Assembly (NCBI RefSeq): GCF_028737205.1
Contig: NZ_JAQZAL010000030.1
Span: 1-64,000, forward strand
Reading direction: 5' to 3'
Origin: Actinomycetospora lutea
GTDB taxonomy: Bacteria > Actinomycetota > Actinomycetes > Mycobacteriales > Pseudonocardiaceae
DNA length: 64,000 nucleotides
This document shows, piece by piece, positions 7,697 to 16,405 of this stretch. Positions within the stretch are counted from its first letter, which is position 1. Each line of letters opens with the position of its first letter. A program made the translations under genes and the position numbers. Under the pieces are notes generated by a model. That model worked only from the letters and a program-made list of their open reading frames with translations. It made no database searches and was not told the DNA's origin.

Positions 7697-9157
7697 CTAC
7701 AGCGCCCGGGTGAGGTCGTGGGCCTGCTCGAACAGCGGCAGGCGCGCGGCGTAGGCGGGCGCGTCGGGCCCCGGGTGCCGGGTCTCGCCGAGGGGGATCC
7801 GCTCGGCAGCGGCGACCAGCGCGTCGGGACCCGGCGGCAGCAGACCGACGCCCTGCATCCCGAGCAGCGCGGCCCCGAACGCCGAGCCCTGGTCGACGGT
7901 CGGGAAGCCGACCGGCAGGTCGAGGGCGTCGGTCAGCATCTGGCGCCACAGCGTGCTGCGCGCGAAGCCGCCGGTGGCGCGCACCTCGTGCACCGCCAGG
8001 CCGGCCTCGCGCAGGGCGTCGAGCACGAGGCGCAGCTGGAGGCAGACGCCCTCGAGCAGGGCGCGCGTGACGTGCCCGGCGGTGTGCCGCCGGTGCAGAC
8101 CGAGGAGCGCGCCGGCGCCGCCGAGGTCCCAGTGCGGGGCGCGCTCGGGCAGCAGGTGCGGCACGGCGAGGAGCCCGTCGGCACCCGCCGGCACGGCCTG
8201 CGCGGCGGCGAGGAGTTCGTCGACGTCGCGCCCGAGCGTCTCGTGCGCCCAGTCGAGGACGAGGCCGCCGTTGGTGATCGCCCCGCCGACGACCCAGCGC
8301 TCGTCGGCGAGGCCGTAGCAGAACACGCGGCCGCGGGGGTCGACGGCGGGCCGCTCGACGGTGACCCGGAGCGCCCCGCTGGTCCCGATCGAGCACGCGG
8401 CGACCCCGGGGCGCACGGCGCCGACGCCGAGGCTGGCGAGCGGCCCGTCGCCCCCGCCCGCGACGACGGGGACGCCGGCGGGCAGGCCCCAGCCGATCTC
8501 GCGCAGCCGGCCCACGACCGCGGTCGGGGCGACGGGCTCGCCGAGGGCGTCGGCGGTGATGCCGGCGATCTCCAGCGCCTCGGGGTCCCAGGTGCCGGTG
8601 GCGAGGTCGAGCAGCCCGCTGCCCGAGGCGCACGAGGTGTCGGCGACGCGGGCGCCGGTGGCGCGGGCGAGCACGAACTCCTTGATGCCACCCCAGGTGT
8701 GCGCGGCGGCGTGCAGGCTCGGACGGGCGCGGCGCAGCCAGGCGAGCTTGAGCAGCGGGCTCATGGGGTGCACGGGGGTGCCGGTGCGCCGGTGCAGGGC
8801 GAGGGCGTCGACGCGGGTGTGCAGGTCGCGGGCGGTGTCGCTCGCGCGGGGGTCGGCCCAGGTCACGAGCGGGCCGATCGGGTCGCCGGCCGCGTCCAGG
8901 GCGAGCAGCCCGTGCATGGCGGAGCTGAACGACAGCGCCGCGACCCGGCGCGGGTCGAGGTCGGCGACGGCGTCGCGCACGGCGTCGCCGACCGCCTCGT
9001 ACAGGGCCTCGGGGTCCTGGACGGCGGCGCCGGGCTCGGGCTCGTCGAGGTGGTGGGGGGCGGAGCCGTGGCCCTGATCGTCACCGTCCACGGTGAAGGC
9101 GACGGCCTTCGTGGCCGTGGTGCCGATGTCGACGCCGAGGACGAGGTCGGGCGTCAC
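7697..9157 (-). CDS. gntK: gluconokinase, FGGY family
   Basis: 486 residues from a GTG start that overlaps the preceding fragment by 4 nt. The phosphate-binding loop VDIGTTATKAVAF is at the N-terminus. FGGY features include VTWADPRASDTA, GGGDGPLASLG and CSIGTSGALRV. The segment TGTPVHPMSPLLKLAWLR is characteristic of gluconate kinases. It would phosphorylate gluconate to 6-phosphogluconate in the cytoplasm. Its expected partner, a GntP gluconate permease, survives only as a C-terminal fragment directly upstream. Confidence 0.85.
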   Translation of the reverse strand: MTPDLVLGVDIGTTATKAVAFTVDGDDQGHGSAPHHLDEPEPGAAVQDPEALYEAVGDAVRDAVADLDPRRVAALSFSSAMHGLLALDAAGDPIGPLVTWADPRASDTARDLHTRVDALALHRRTGTPVHPMSPLLKLAWLRRARPSLHAAAHTWGGIKEFVLARATGARVADTSCASGSGLLDLATGTWDPEALEIAGITADALGEPVAPTAVVGRLREIGWGLPAGVPVVAGGGDGPLASLGVGAVRPGVAACSIGTSGALRVTVERPAVDPRGRVFCYGLADERWVVGGAITNGGLVLDWAHETLGRDVDELLAAAQAVPAGADGLLAVPHLLPERAPHWDLGGAGALLGLHRRHTAGHVTRALLEGVCLQLRLVLDALREAGLAVHEVRATGGFARSTLWRQMLTDALDLPVGFPTVDQGSAFGAALLGMQGVGLLPPGPDALVAAAERIPLGETRHPGPDAPAYAARLPLFEQAHDLTRAL

Positions 9158-9384
9158 TGGACCAGGCTCGCGAGCAGCACCATGACCAGCCCGACCACCG
9201 AGACGACGGTCGCCGTCACCGACCAGGTGCGGAACGTGTCGCGCACCGACATCCCGACGTACTCGATCACGAGGAGAACGGCGGCGGCCGTCACCACGAG
9301 GCGCGTGTCGGTAGCGGTCCACACGACCGCCGTGGTTCCCCGGTCGGGGCACTCCTCGAACCTCGCGCGCCCCGTTCTGCGCAC
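9154..9384 (-). pseudogene. gntP: C-terminal remnant of a GntP gluconate permease
   Basis: 76 codons, of which the last 55 or so read like the C-terminus of GntP-family gluconate:H+ symporters: EYVGMSVRDTFRTWSV, then a final hydrophobic helix ending LVMVLLASLVQ. Full proteins are about 450 residues, so roughly 85 % of the gene is gone. It keeps its 4-nt overlap with gntK, showing the old operon. The break lies within about 30-100 bp of tRNA-Sec, so arrival of the selenocysteine cassette probably removed the rest. Functional transport is not expected. Confidence 0.7.
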
Positions 9385-9412
9385 CCTCCGGGCCGGACCT
9401 AGGCTCGGCGGC

Positions 9413-9508
9413 GGAGGCGTCAGGGTGCCTGGTGGCCCCCGCGGTCTTCAACACCGTAGTGGTCGAGCATCTCGGCCAGGCGGGTTCGATTCCCGTCCGC
9501 CTCCGCCA
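9413..9508 (+). tRNA. selC: tRNA-Sec (anticodon TCA)
   Basis: A 96-nt gene including encoded CCA. It has anticodon loop CTTCAAC (9446-9452, anticodon TCA), a very long variable arm (GGTCGAG-CAT-CTCGGCC), T-arm GCGGG-TTCGATT-CCCGT and an extended acceptor GGAGGCGT/CCGCCTCC with discriminator G. The eighth acceptor pair is a T-C mismatch. The features are diagnostic of selenocysteine tRNA. It stands 50 bp before the selenoprotein gene it serves. Confidence 0.95.
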
Positions 9509-9558
9509 ACACCACCGCAACACCACCAGATCTCCTCGACCCCAGGGGGAAGCGTCAC

Positions 9559-12500
9559 GTGGGTGCCCGCACCTGGCTCGGCGAGTGGCCGATGTTCCGG
9601 CAGGCGACCGGTCCCGATCCGCTCGGACGCGGTGCCGCCGTCCAGTCCCCGCGCACCAAGGCGCTCGAGGCGCGCACCCGGGACGCCGACGAGGTCGTCA
9701 AGTCCGTGTGCCCGTACTGCGCCGTGGGCTGCGGGCAGAACATCTACGTGCGCGACGGGCGCATCACCCAGGTCGAGGGCGACCCCGACTCGCCCGTCTC
9801 TCGCGGGCGGCTGTGCCCCAAGGGCTCGGCGTCGACGTCGCTGGTGACCTCCCCGACGCGCGTGACGACCGTGCGCTACCGGCGCCCGTACGGCACCGAG
9901 TGGGAGGACCTGGACCTCGACACGGCGGTCGACATGATCGCCGACCGGGTCATCGACGCCCGCCGGCGCGGCTGGCAGGACACCGACGACGAGGGCCGGG
10001 TCCTGCGCCGCACGCTCGGGTTCTCCAGCCTCGGCGGCGCGACGCTGGACAACGAGGAGAACTACCTCATCAAGAAGCTGTTCATGGCGCTCGGCGCGAT
10101 CCAGGTGGAGAACCAGGCGCGCATTTGACACAGCGCCACCGTCCCCGGTCTGGGGACCAGCTTCGGTCGTGGCGGCGCCTCGAACTTCCAGCAGGACCTG
10201 CAGCACTCCGACTGCATCGTCATCGAGGGCTCCAACATGGCGGAGGCCCACCCGGTGGGCTTCCAGTGGGTGATGGAGGCGAAGGCCCGCGGCGCCACGG
10301 TCATCCACGTCGACCCCCGCTTCACGCGCACGAGCGCGGTCGCGGACCTGCACGTGCCGTTCCGGGCGGGCGCGGACATCGCCTTCCTGGGCGGGCTCAT
10401 CCACCACGTGCTGGAGAACGAGCTCGACTTCCGCGAGTACGTCACGACGTTCACCAACGCCGCGTCACTGGTCGGTGAGGACTTCCTCGACACCGAGGAC
10501 CTCGCCGGCGTGTTCTCCGGCTACAACCACGAGACCGGGCGCTACGACCCGATCTCGTGGCAGATGGACGGCGCCTACGCCGCGCCGGCGGCGGGGCAGC
10601 GCGACCACTGGGAGTCCGAGCTCCGCGAGGAGCGCGCGAGGTTCACGTCGGACACCGCCGGCGGCGCGGGCGACCAGGCCTACGCGCCCGCCGACCCCGA
10701 GCGCGACGACACGCTCCAGCACCCCCGCTGCGTGTACCAGGTGCTCAAGCGGCACTACGCGCGCTACACGCCCGAGGCGGTGTCGCAGGTCTGCGGGATG
10801 AGCGTCGAGCAGTTCCTGACGGTGGCCGACGCGATCACGAAGAACTCGGGCCGCGAGCGCACGACGGCCTGGGTCTACTCGGTCGGCTGGACCCACCACA
10901 GCGTCGGCGTGCAGTACATCCGCGCCGCGGCGATCCTGCAGACGCTGCTGGGCAACATGGGCCGTCCCGGCGGCGGCATCCTCGCGCTGCGCGGGCACGC
11001 CAGCATCCAGGGCTCGACCGACGTGCCGACCCTCTACGACCTGCTGCCGGGCTACATCCCCATGCCCAACGCGCACCTGCACTCCGACCTGCAGAGCTTC
11101 CTCGACGCCGACGCGGCGAAGACGGGGTTCTGGGGCCACATGGACGCCTACCTGATCAGCCTGCTCAAGGCGTGGTGGGGCGACGCGGCGACCGCGGACA
11201 ACGACTTCGCGTTCGACTACCTGCCGCGGCTGACCGGCAACCACGGCACGTACGGCATCGTCCGCGACCAGATCGACCGCAAGACGTTCGGCTACTTCGT
11301 CGTCGGCGAGAACCCGGCCATCGGGCACGCGAACGGCAAGATGCAGCGCCTCGGGCTCGCGAACCTCGAGTGGCTCGTCGTCCGCGACATGCAGATGATC
11401 GAGACGGCGACGTTCTGGCGGGACGGTCCCGAGATCGAGACCGGGGAGTTGCGCACCGAGGACATCGGCACCGAGGTCTTCTACCTGCCGTGCGCGAACC
11501 ACACCGAGAAGTCCGGGACGTTCACCAACACCCAGCGGCTGCTGCAGTGGCGCCGCGAGGCGGTGCACCCGCCGGGTGACGCGCGCTCGGAGCTGCACTT
11601 CTACTACCACCTGGGCAGGAAGATCCGGGAGAAGCTCGCGGGCTCCACCGACGAGCGCGACCGCCCGCTGCTCGACCTGACGTGGGACTACCCGACCTTC
11701 GGCGTGCACTCCGAGCCGGACCCGGAGTCGGTGCTGGCCGAGATCAACGGCTTCGACGCCGACGGCAACCACCTGTCGAGCTACACGCAGATGAAGGCCG
11801 ACGGGTCGACCAGCGGCGGGTGCTGGATCTACACAGGGGTCTACAGGGACGGCGTCAACCAGGCCGACCGCCGCAAGCCCGGATCCGAGCAGGACTGGGT
11901 CGCCTCCGAGTGGGGCTGGGCGTGGCCGGCGAACCGTCGCACGCTCTACAACCGCGCGTCGGCCGACGCCGACGGCAGGCCGTGGAGCGAGCGCAAGGCC
12001 TACGTGTGGTGGGACGAGGAGGCTGGCCGCTGGACCGGCCACGACATCCCCGACTTCGAGGCCGGCAAGCCGCCGTCGTACCGGCCGCCGGAGGGCGCGA
12101 CGCACGAGGACGCGCTGTCGGGCACCGACGCGTTCATCATGCAGGCCGACGGGAAGGCGTGGCTGTACGCGCCGACCGGCCTGGCCGACGGGCCGATGCC
12201 GACGCACTACGAGCCGGTCGAGTCGCCGGTGGCGAACATGCTGCACGCCGAGCAGGACAACCCGGCGCGCGAGGACATCGTCCGCGCCTGGAACCGGCTC
12301 AACCCGTCGATGTCGGACACCTATCCCTACGTGTTCCTGACCTACCGGCTCACCGAGCACCACACCGCCGGGGGCATGAGCCGGTTCCTGCCCTACCTCG
12401 CGGAGCTCCAGCCGGAGTTCTTCTGCGAGGTCTCGCCCGCGCTGGCGCAGGAGCGGAACCTCGAGCACCTCGGCTGGGCGACGCTGATCTCGGCGCGCAC

Positions 12501-12792
12501 GGCCATCGAGGCGCGGGTGGTGGTGACCGAGCGCATGAAGCCCCTGCGGATCGGGGACAACGTCGTGCACCAGATCGGGCTGCCCTACCACTGGGGGTCC
12601 AACGGCCTGTCCCGCGGCGACCCGGCGAACGACCTGCTGGGCGTCGTGATGGACCCGAACGTCCACATCCAGGAGTCGAAGGTCGCGACCTGCGACATCC
12701 AGCCCGGCCGGCGTCCCCGTGGCCCGGCGCTGCTGGAGTTCGTCGAGTCGTACCGCCGCAAGGCCGGGGTGGAGCCGGGAGGCATCACGTGA
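9559..12792 (+). CDS. fdhA: formate dehydrogenase alpha subunit, selenoprotein (UGA-encoded Sec190)
   Basis: 1077 residues if the in-frame TGA at 10126 is read as selenocysteine (Sec190); coding continues in the same frame on both sides. The 4Fe-4S site is CPYCAVGC...CPKG (about 50-90). The context QARI-U-HSATVPGLG matches the Mo/W-bis-MGD ligand site of FdnG/FdhF-type enzymes. It oxidises formate to CO2. No twin-arginine signal is present, unlike FdnG, which suggests a cytoplasm-facing active site held by the two following subunits. GTG start with AGGGGGA 8 nt upstream. It is the first gene of the operon behind selC. Confidence 0.95.
10126..10157 (+). promoter_or_regulatory. UGA Sec codon with bacterial SECIS-like hairpin
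   Basis: Starting 12 nt after the UGA, GTCCCC-GGTCT-GGGGAC (10141-10157) forms a perfect 6-bp stem with a GGUCU loop, the loop sequence of the E. coli fdhF SECIS. CGCCACC before it and GGTCGTGGCG after it can add a lower stem. This is the expected binding site for SelB, encoded downstream. Pairing is seen; SelB recognition is inferred. Confidence 0.88.
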
Positions 12793-12841
12793 CGACGGAG
12801 ACGAAGCCGTCAGGGGAGCACGCCGAGAGGGGAGCTCGACC

Positions 12842-13909
12842 ATGACGAACGTGTTCGAGGCGTTCTCGGGAGAGACGCCGTCGCTCTCCGGGCTGCTGCC
12901 CGATCCCACGACGGACGCCGGGTGGTCGGGCGACCACCCGAAGCGGGTCGGCTTCTTCACCGACACCTCGGTCTGCATCGGCTGCAAGGCCTGCGAGGTG
13001 GCGTGCAAGGAGTGGAACCTGGTGCCCGACGACGGCACCGACGCCTCCGACCTCTACCGCCTGACCGGGATGTCGTACGACAACACCGGTGACCTCGGCG
13101 CCTCGACGTGGCGCCACGTCGCGTTCATCGAGGACGTCCGGCCGCACGGGACGGCGACCACCGGGCACATGCCCTCGGGGCTGCCGGCGATCACCGGCGG
13201 GGCGCCCACGCGCGACGCGGCGACCCCTCCCCCGGGCGGCGGCACCGTCGACCTGCTGGCGCTGCTGCCCGACGGGGCGAGCGGAGCGACGGGGGGAGGA
13301 ATCGTCGGCGCGCACGGCCAGCAGACCCCCGACGACGAGCGGGACGTCCGCTGGCTGATGGCCTCGGACGTCTGCAAGCACTGCACGCACGCGGGCTGCC
13401 TGGACAACTGCCCGACGGGCGCGCTGTTCCGCACGGAGTTCGGCACGGTCGTCGTGCAGGACGACATCTGCAACGGGTGCGGGTACTGCGTGCCGTCCTG
13501 CCCGTACGGCGTCATCGACGTGCGCGAGTCCGACGGCGGCGCCCACAAGTGCACGCTGTGCTACGACCGCCTCGGCGAGGGCCTCGAACCGGCCTGCGCC
13601 AAGGCGTGCCCGACCAACTCGATCCAGTTCGGCGATCTCGACGAGCTGCAGGCCGCGGCCGACGCGCGTCTCGCCGAGCTGCACGGGCGCGGCGTGGAGG
13701 AGGCGCGGCTCTACGGGCGCGACCCCGACGACGGTGTGGGCGGCGACGGGGCGTTCTTCCTGCTGCTCGACGAGCCGGAGGTCTACGGCCTGCCGCCGGA
13801 CCCGATCGTCACCACCCGCGACCTGCCCGAGATGTGGCGCAACGCGGCGCTGACCGCGGTGGGCCTCGGCGCGGCGGTCGTCGCGGCGTTCTGGAGGGGG
13901 CGCAAGTGA
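12842..13909 (+). CDS. fdhB: formate dehydrogenase beta subunit, 4Fe-4S ferredoxin-type
   Basis: 355 residues with four cysteine clusters of the FdnH/DmsB type: CIGCKACEVACKEW (about 44), CKHCTHAGCLDNCPTGA (about 178), CNGCGYCVPSCPYG (about 211) and CTLCYDRLGEGLEPACAKACP (about 236). It carries electrons from the selenoprotein to the membrane subunit. The C-terminus has one membrane helix (AALTAVGLGAAVVAAFW) before a basic end, as in FdnH. A 52-residue linker rich in Gly/Pro between the first two clusters is longer than usual. The start is the ATG after GGGGAGCTCGACC. Confidence 0.9.
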   Translation: MTNVFEAFSGETPSLSGLLPDPTTDAGWSGDHPKRVGFFTDTSVCIGCKACEVACKEWNLVPDDGTDASDLYRLTGMSYDNTGDLGASTWRHVAFIEDVRPHGTATTGHMPSGLPAITGGAPTRDAATPPPGGGTVDLLALLPDGASGATGGGIVGAHGQQTPDDERDVRWLMASDVCKHCTHAGCLDNCPTGALFRTEFGTVVVQDDICNGCGYCVPSCPYGVIDVRESDGGAHKCTLCYDRLGEGLEPACAKACPTNSIQFGDLDELQAAADARLAELHGRGVEEARLYGRDPDDGVGGDGAFFLLLDEPEVYGLPPDPIVTTRDLPEMWRNAALTAVGLGAAVVAAFWRGRK

Positions 13910-13942
13910 CGCGGGAGACGAAGCGGAGCGGGAGCTCGACCC

Positions 13943-14995
13943 ATGAGTGACGCGAACCCGGCCGAGATGCCCGAGCGGGCGCGGATCGACCACGACCAGG
14001 TCAAGCCGCGGCGCGACAGCAGGCGGCGCGGCCGCGGCGAGGAGCTCCAGGTCCCCGAGGCCGAGTTCCGTTCCTACTACGGGCGCCCGATCATCAAGGC
14101 GCCGGTGTGGAAGAACCCGGACGTGCCGCTGTACCTGTTCCTCGGCGGGCTGGCCGGCTCGTCGTCGGTGCTCGCGGCGATGGCGCGTGCGACGGACCGG
14201 CCGACGCTGCGGCGGGCCGGGCGTCTCGCCGCGGCCGGCGGCGCCGTCGGCGGGACGGTGTTCCTCGTCCACGACCTGCACCGGCCGGCGCGGTTCCTGC
14301 ACATGCTGCGGGTGCTGAAGCCGACCTCGCCGCTCTCGGTCGGCACGTGGATCCTCTCGCCGTTCGCGACGTTCGCCGCGGCCACCGCCGCGACCGAGCT
14401 GACCGGCTGGTTCCGGCGCACCGGTGACGTCACGGGGGTCGCCGCGGCCGCGATCGGGCCGGCGCTCGCGACGTACACGGCGGTGCTGTTCTCCAACACC
14501 GCGGTGCCGGTATGGCACGAGGCGCACCGCCACATGCCGATCCTGTTCGGCGCCAGCGCCGCGGCCGCCGGGGGCGGTGCCGGGCTGGTGTTCGCGTCGG
14601 TGCGCGACAACGAGCCGGCCGCCCGTCTCGCGATCGCGGGCGCGGCCGTCGAGCTCGCGATCGACGAGAAGATGCAGCACGACCTGGGGATGCTCTCGGA
14701 CGTCTACGACAAGGGTCGGGCGAGGACGCTCATGCGGGCGTCGAAGACCTGCCTCGTCGCGGGCGCGCTGGGGGCGCTGGTCGGGCGGCGCCGCCGCTGG
14801 TCGGCGGCCCTGTCGGGGCTGGCGCTGATGGCCGGGTCGGCGCTGACCCGCTTCGGGGTGTTTGACGCGGGGATCGCGTCGGCCAACGACCCCGCGCACA
14901 TCGTCGTCCCGCAGCGCGAGCGCCTCCGGCAGCGCCAGGAGACGACGAACACGCCCAGCGACCGGACGACCCCCTCGGACCGCGCCTTCGCCTGA
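13943..14995 (+). CDS. NrfD/PsrC-like membrane subunit of formate dehydrogenase
   Basis: 350 residues. A charged N-terminal stretch (about 1-50) precedes several membrane helices of the NrfD/PsrC kind (for example VPLYLFLGGLAGSSSVLAAM, and the HDLHRPARFLHMLRV loop typical of the family). It should pass electrons to menaquinone, replacing the b-type cytochrome FdnI. The upstream spacer repeats the fdhA-fdhB spacer almost word for word, with the same GGGAGCTCGACC before the ATG. Third gene of the fdh operon. Confidence 0.85.
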   Translation: MSDANPAEMPERARIDHDQVKPRRDSRRRGRGEELQVPEAEFRSYYGRPIIKAPVWKNPDVPLYLFLGGLAGSSSVLAAMARATDRPTLRRAGRLAAAGGAVGGTVFLVHDLHRPARFLHMLRVLKPTSPLSVGTWILSPFATFAAATAATELTGWFRRTGDVTGVAAAAIGPALATYTAVLFSNTAVPVWHEAHRHMPILFGASAAAAGGGAGLVFASVRDNEPAARLAIAGAAVELAIDEKMQHDLGMLSDVYDKGRARTLMRASKTCLVAGALGALVGRRRRWSAALSGLALMAGSALTRFGVFDAGIASANDPAHIVVPQRERLRQRQETTNTPSDRTTPSDRAFA

Positions 14996-15007
14996 CGCCC
15001 CGCGGCC

Positions 15008-15022
15008 CCGACCGGGGGTCGG
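15008..15022 (+). terminator. hairpin after the fdh genes
   Basis: CCGACC-GGG-GGTCGG is a 6-bp perfect stem 13 nt after the NrfD-like stop codon and about 60 nt before selA. It lacks a T-run. It may attenuate or end fdh transcription so that selA-selB uses its own promoter. Function is inferred. Confidence 0.4.
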
Positions 15023-15085
15023 TCGTCGGCGTCGCCGGCGCCGGTGGGGGCGCTCGCCGTCGGGCTCGGAGCGCACAATGTCGGG

Positions 15086-16405
15086 GTGAGCGACGATCAC
15101 CGCCGGCGGGTGCCGCGCACGGACACGGTGCTCGCCGACGCGCGCCTGGAACCGGCGCTGGCGACGCTGGGGCGGGCGCGCGTCAAGGAGGTCGTCGTGG
15201 CCGCGCAGGACCGGGCGCGGGCCGGGGAGATCGCGCCCGAGGCGGTGGCCGACGAGGCCGTCGCGTCCCTGCCCCCCACGGCGGCCAGCATGCGTCCGGT
15301 CGTCAACGCGACCGGGGTCCTGCTGCACACGAACCTGGGGCGGGCGCCGCTGTCGGCGGCCGCGCGCGACGCGCTGGACGCGGCGGCGGGGACGACGGAC
15401 GTCGAGCTGGACCTGGCCACCGGCGGGCGGGGCCGCCGCGGCGCGGGTGCCCTGGCTGCGCTCGCGGCCGCGGTGCCGGACGCGGGCGGCGTGCACGTCA
15501 CCAACAACGGGGCGGCCGCGCTGATCCTCGCGGCGACGGCGCTCGCGGGAGGCGACGCGACGCGGAGCTCGACCGGCCGAGGCGGGCGCGAGATCGTCAT
15601 CGCACGCGGCGAGATGGTGGAGATCGGCGACGGGTTCCGGCTGCCCGATCTGCTCGAGTCGACCGGCGCGCGCCTGCGCGAGGTCGGCACGACCAACCGG
15701 GTGCACCCCGCCGACTACGCCGACGCCGTCGGCCCCGACACGGGGATGATCCTCAAGGTCCACCCCTCGAACTTCGTGGTCACGGGGTTCACGTCGTCGG
15801 TGCCGGTGTCGGGCCTGCTCGGGCTGGGCGTGCCGGTCGTGTCCGACATCGGGTCCGGGCTGCTCGCGCCGCACCCGCTGCTGCCCGACGAGCCCGACGC
15901 GACGACCGAGCTGCGCGCGGGCGCGTCGCTGGTCACGGCGTCGGGCGACAAGCTGCTCGGCGGACCGCAGGCGGGGCTGCTGCTCGGCGACGCCGACCTC
16001 GTGCACCGGCTGCGCCGCCATCCCCTCGCGCGGGCGCTGCGCGTGGACAAGCTGACCCTGGCCGCGCTGGAGGCGACCCTGCGGGGGCCGGCGCCGCCGG
16101 TGCGGTCCCTCCTCGAGGCCTCCGTGGCGTCGTTGCGGTCGCGGGCGGCCTCGGTGGCCGCGCGGATCGGGGCGCCGGCGGAGGCGATCGACTGTGTCGC
16201 GGAGGTCGGCGGGGGCGGCGCGCCCGGGGTGGCGCTGCCGAGCGCGGGCGTGGCGCTGCCCTCCGCGCTGGCCGATCGGCTGCGCACGGGCCGCGATCCC
16301 GTCGTGGCGCGCGTCGAGCAGGGCCGCTGCGTGCTCGACCTGCGCTCGGTGCCGCCGGAGGCGGACTCGCGGGTGGTGTCGGCGGTGCGGTCGGTGCTGG
16401 CGTGA
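15086..16405 (+). CDS. selA: L-seryl-tRNA(Sec) selenium transferase
   Basis: 439 residues from GTG. SelA hallmarks are NATGVLLHTNLGRAPLS, VTNNGAAALILA, ISRGEMVEIGDGFR-like IARGEMVEIGDGFRLPD, and the PLP lysine in ASGDKLLGGPQAG (K289). It converts Ser-tRNA(Sec) to Sec-tRNA(Sec) using selenophosphate. There is no Shine-Dalgarno; CACAAT ends 7 nt before the GTG, so the mRNA may be leaderless. An unusual insertion, GDATRSSTGRGG (about 152-163), breaks the usual 'ALARGREV' segment and resembles the GGAGCTCGACC spacer repeat at DNA level. Confidence 0.93.
   Translation: MSDDHRRRVPRTDTVLADARLEPALATLGRARVKEVVVAAQDRARAGEIAPEAVADEAVASLPPTAASMRPVVNATGVLLHTNLGRAPLSAAARDALDAAAGTTDVELDLATGGRGRRGAGALAALAAAVPDAGGVHVTNNGAAALILAATALAGGDATRSSTGRGGREIVIARGEMVEIGDGFRLPDLLESTGARLREVGTTNRVHPADYADAVGPDTGMILKVHPSNFVVTGFTSSVPVSGLLGLGVPVVSDIGSGLLAPHPLLPDEPDATTELRAGASLVTASGDKLLGGPQAGLLLGDADLVHRLRRHPLARALRVDKLTLAALEATLRGPAPPVRSLLEASVASLRSRAASVAARIGAPAEAIDCVAEVGGGGAPGVALPSAGVALPSALADRLRTGRDPVVARVEQGRCVLDLRSVPPEADSRVVSAVRSVLA

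Noticed and set aside
9413-9508. selC region as a tRNA-Ser or tRNA-Leu because of its long variable arm
   Set aside because: The anticodon is TCA, the acceptor is extended, and the selenoprotein gene and selA/selB are adjacent.
10126-10128. Stop codon splitting the formate dehydrogenase gene into a pseudogene
   Set aside because: The UGA is at the known Sec position, followed by a SECIS-like hairpin, with selC, selA and selB adjacent.
12785-16021. A 1078-codon open frame antisense to fdhB, the NrfD gene and selA
   Set aside because: It is a GC-driven shadow: repetitive Arg/His/Gly/Gln, no family motif, and the opposite strand holds clear genes. The same holds for long antisense frames at 10465-13038 and 23317-27003.
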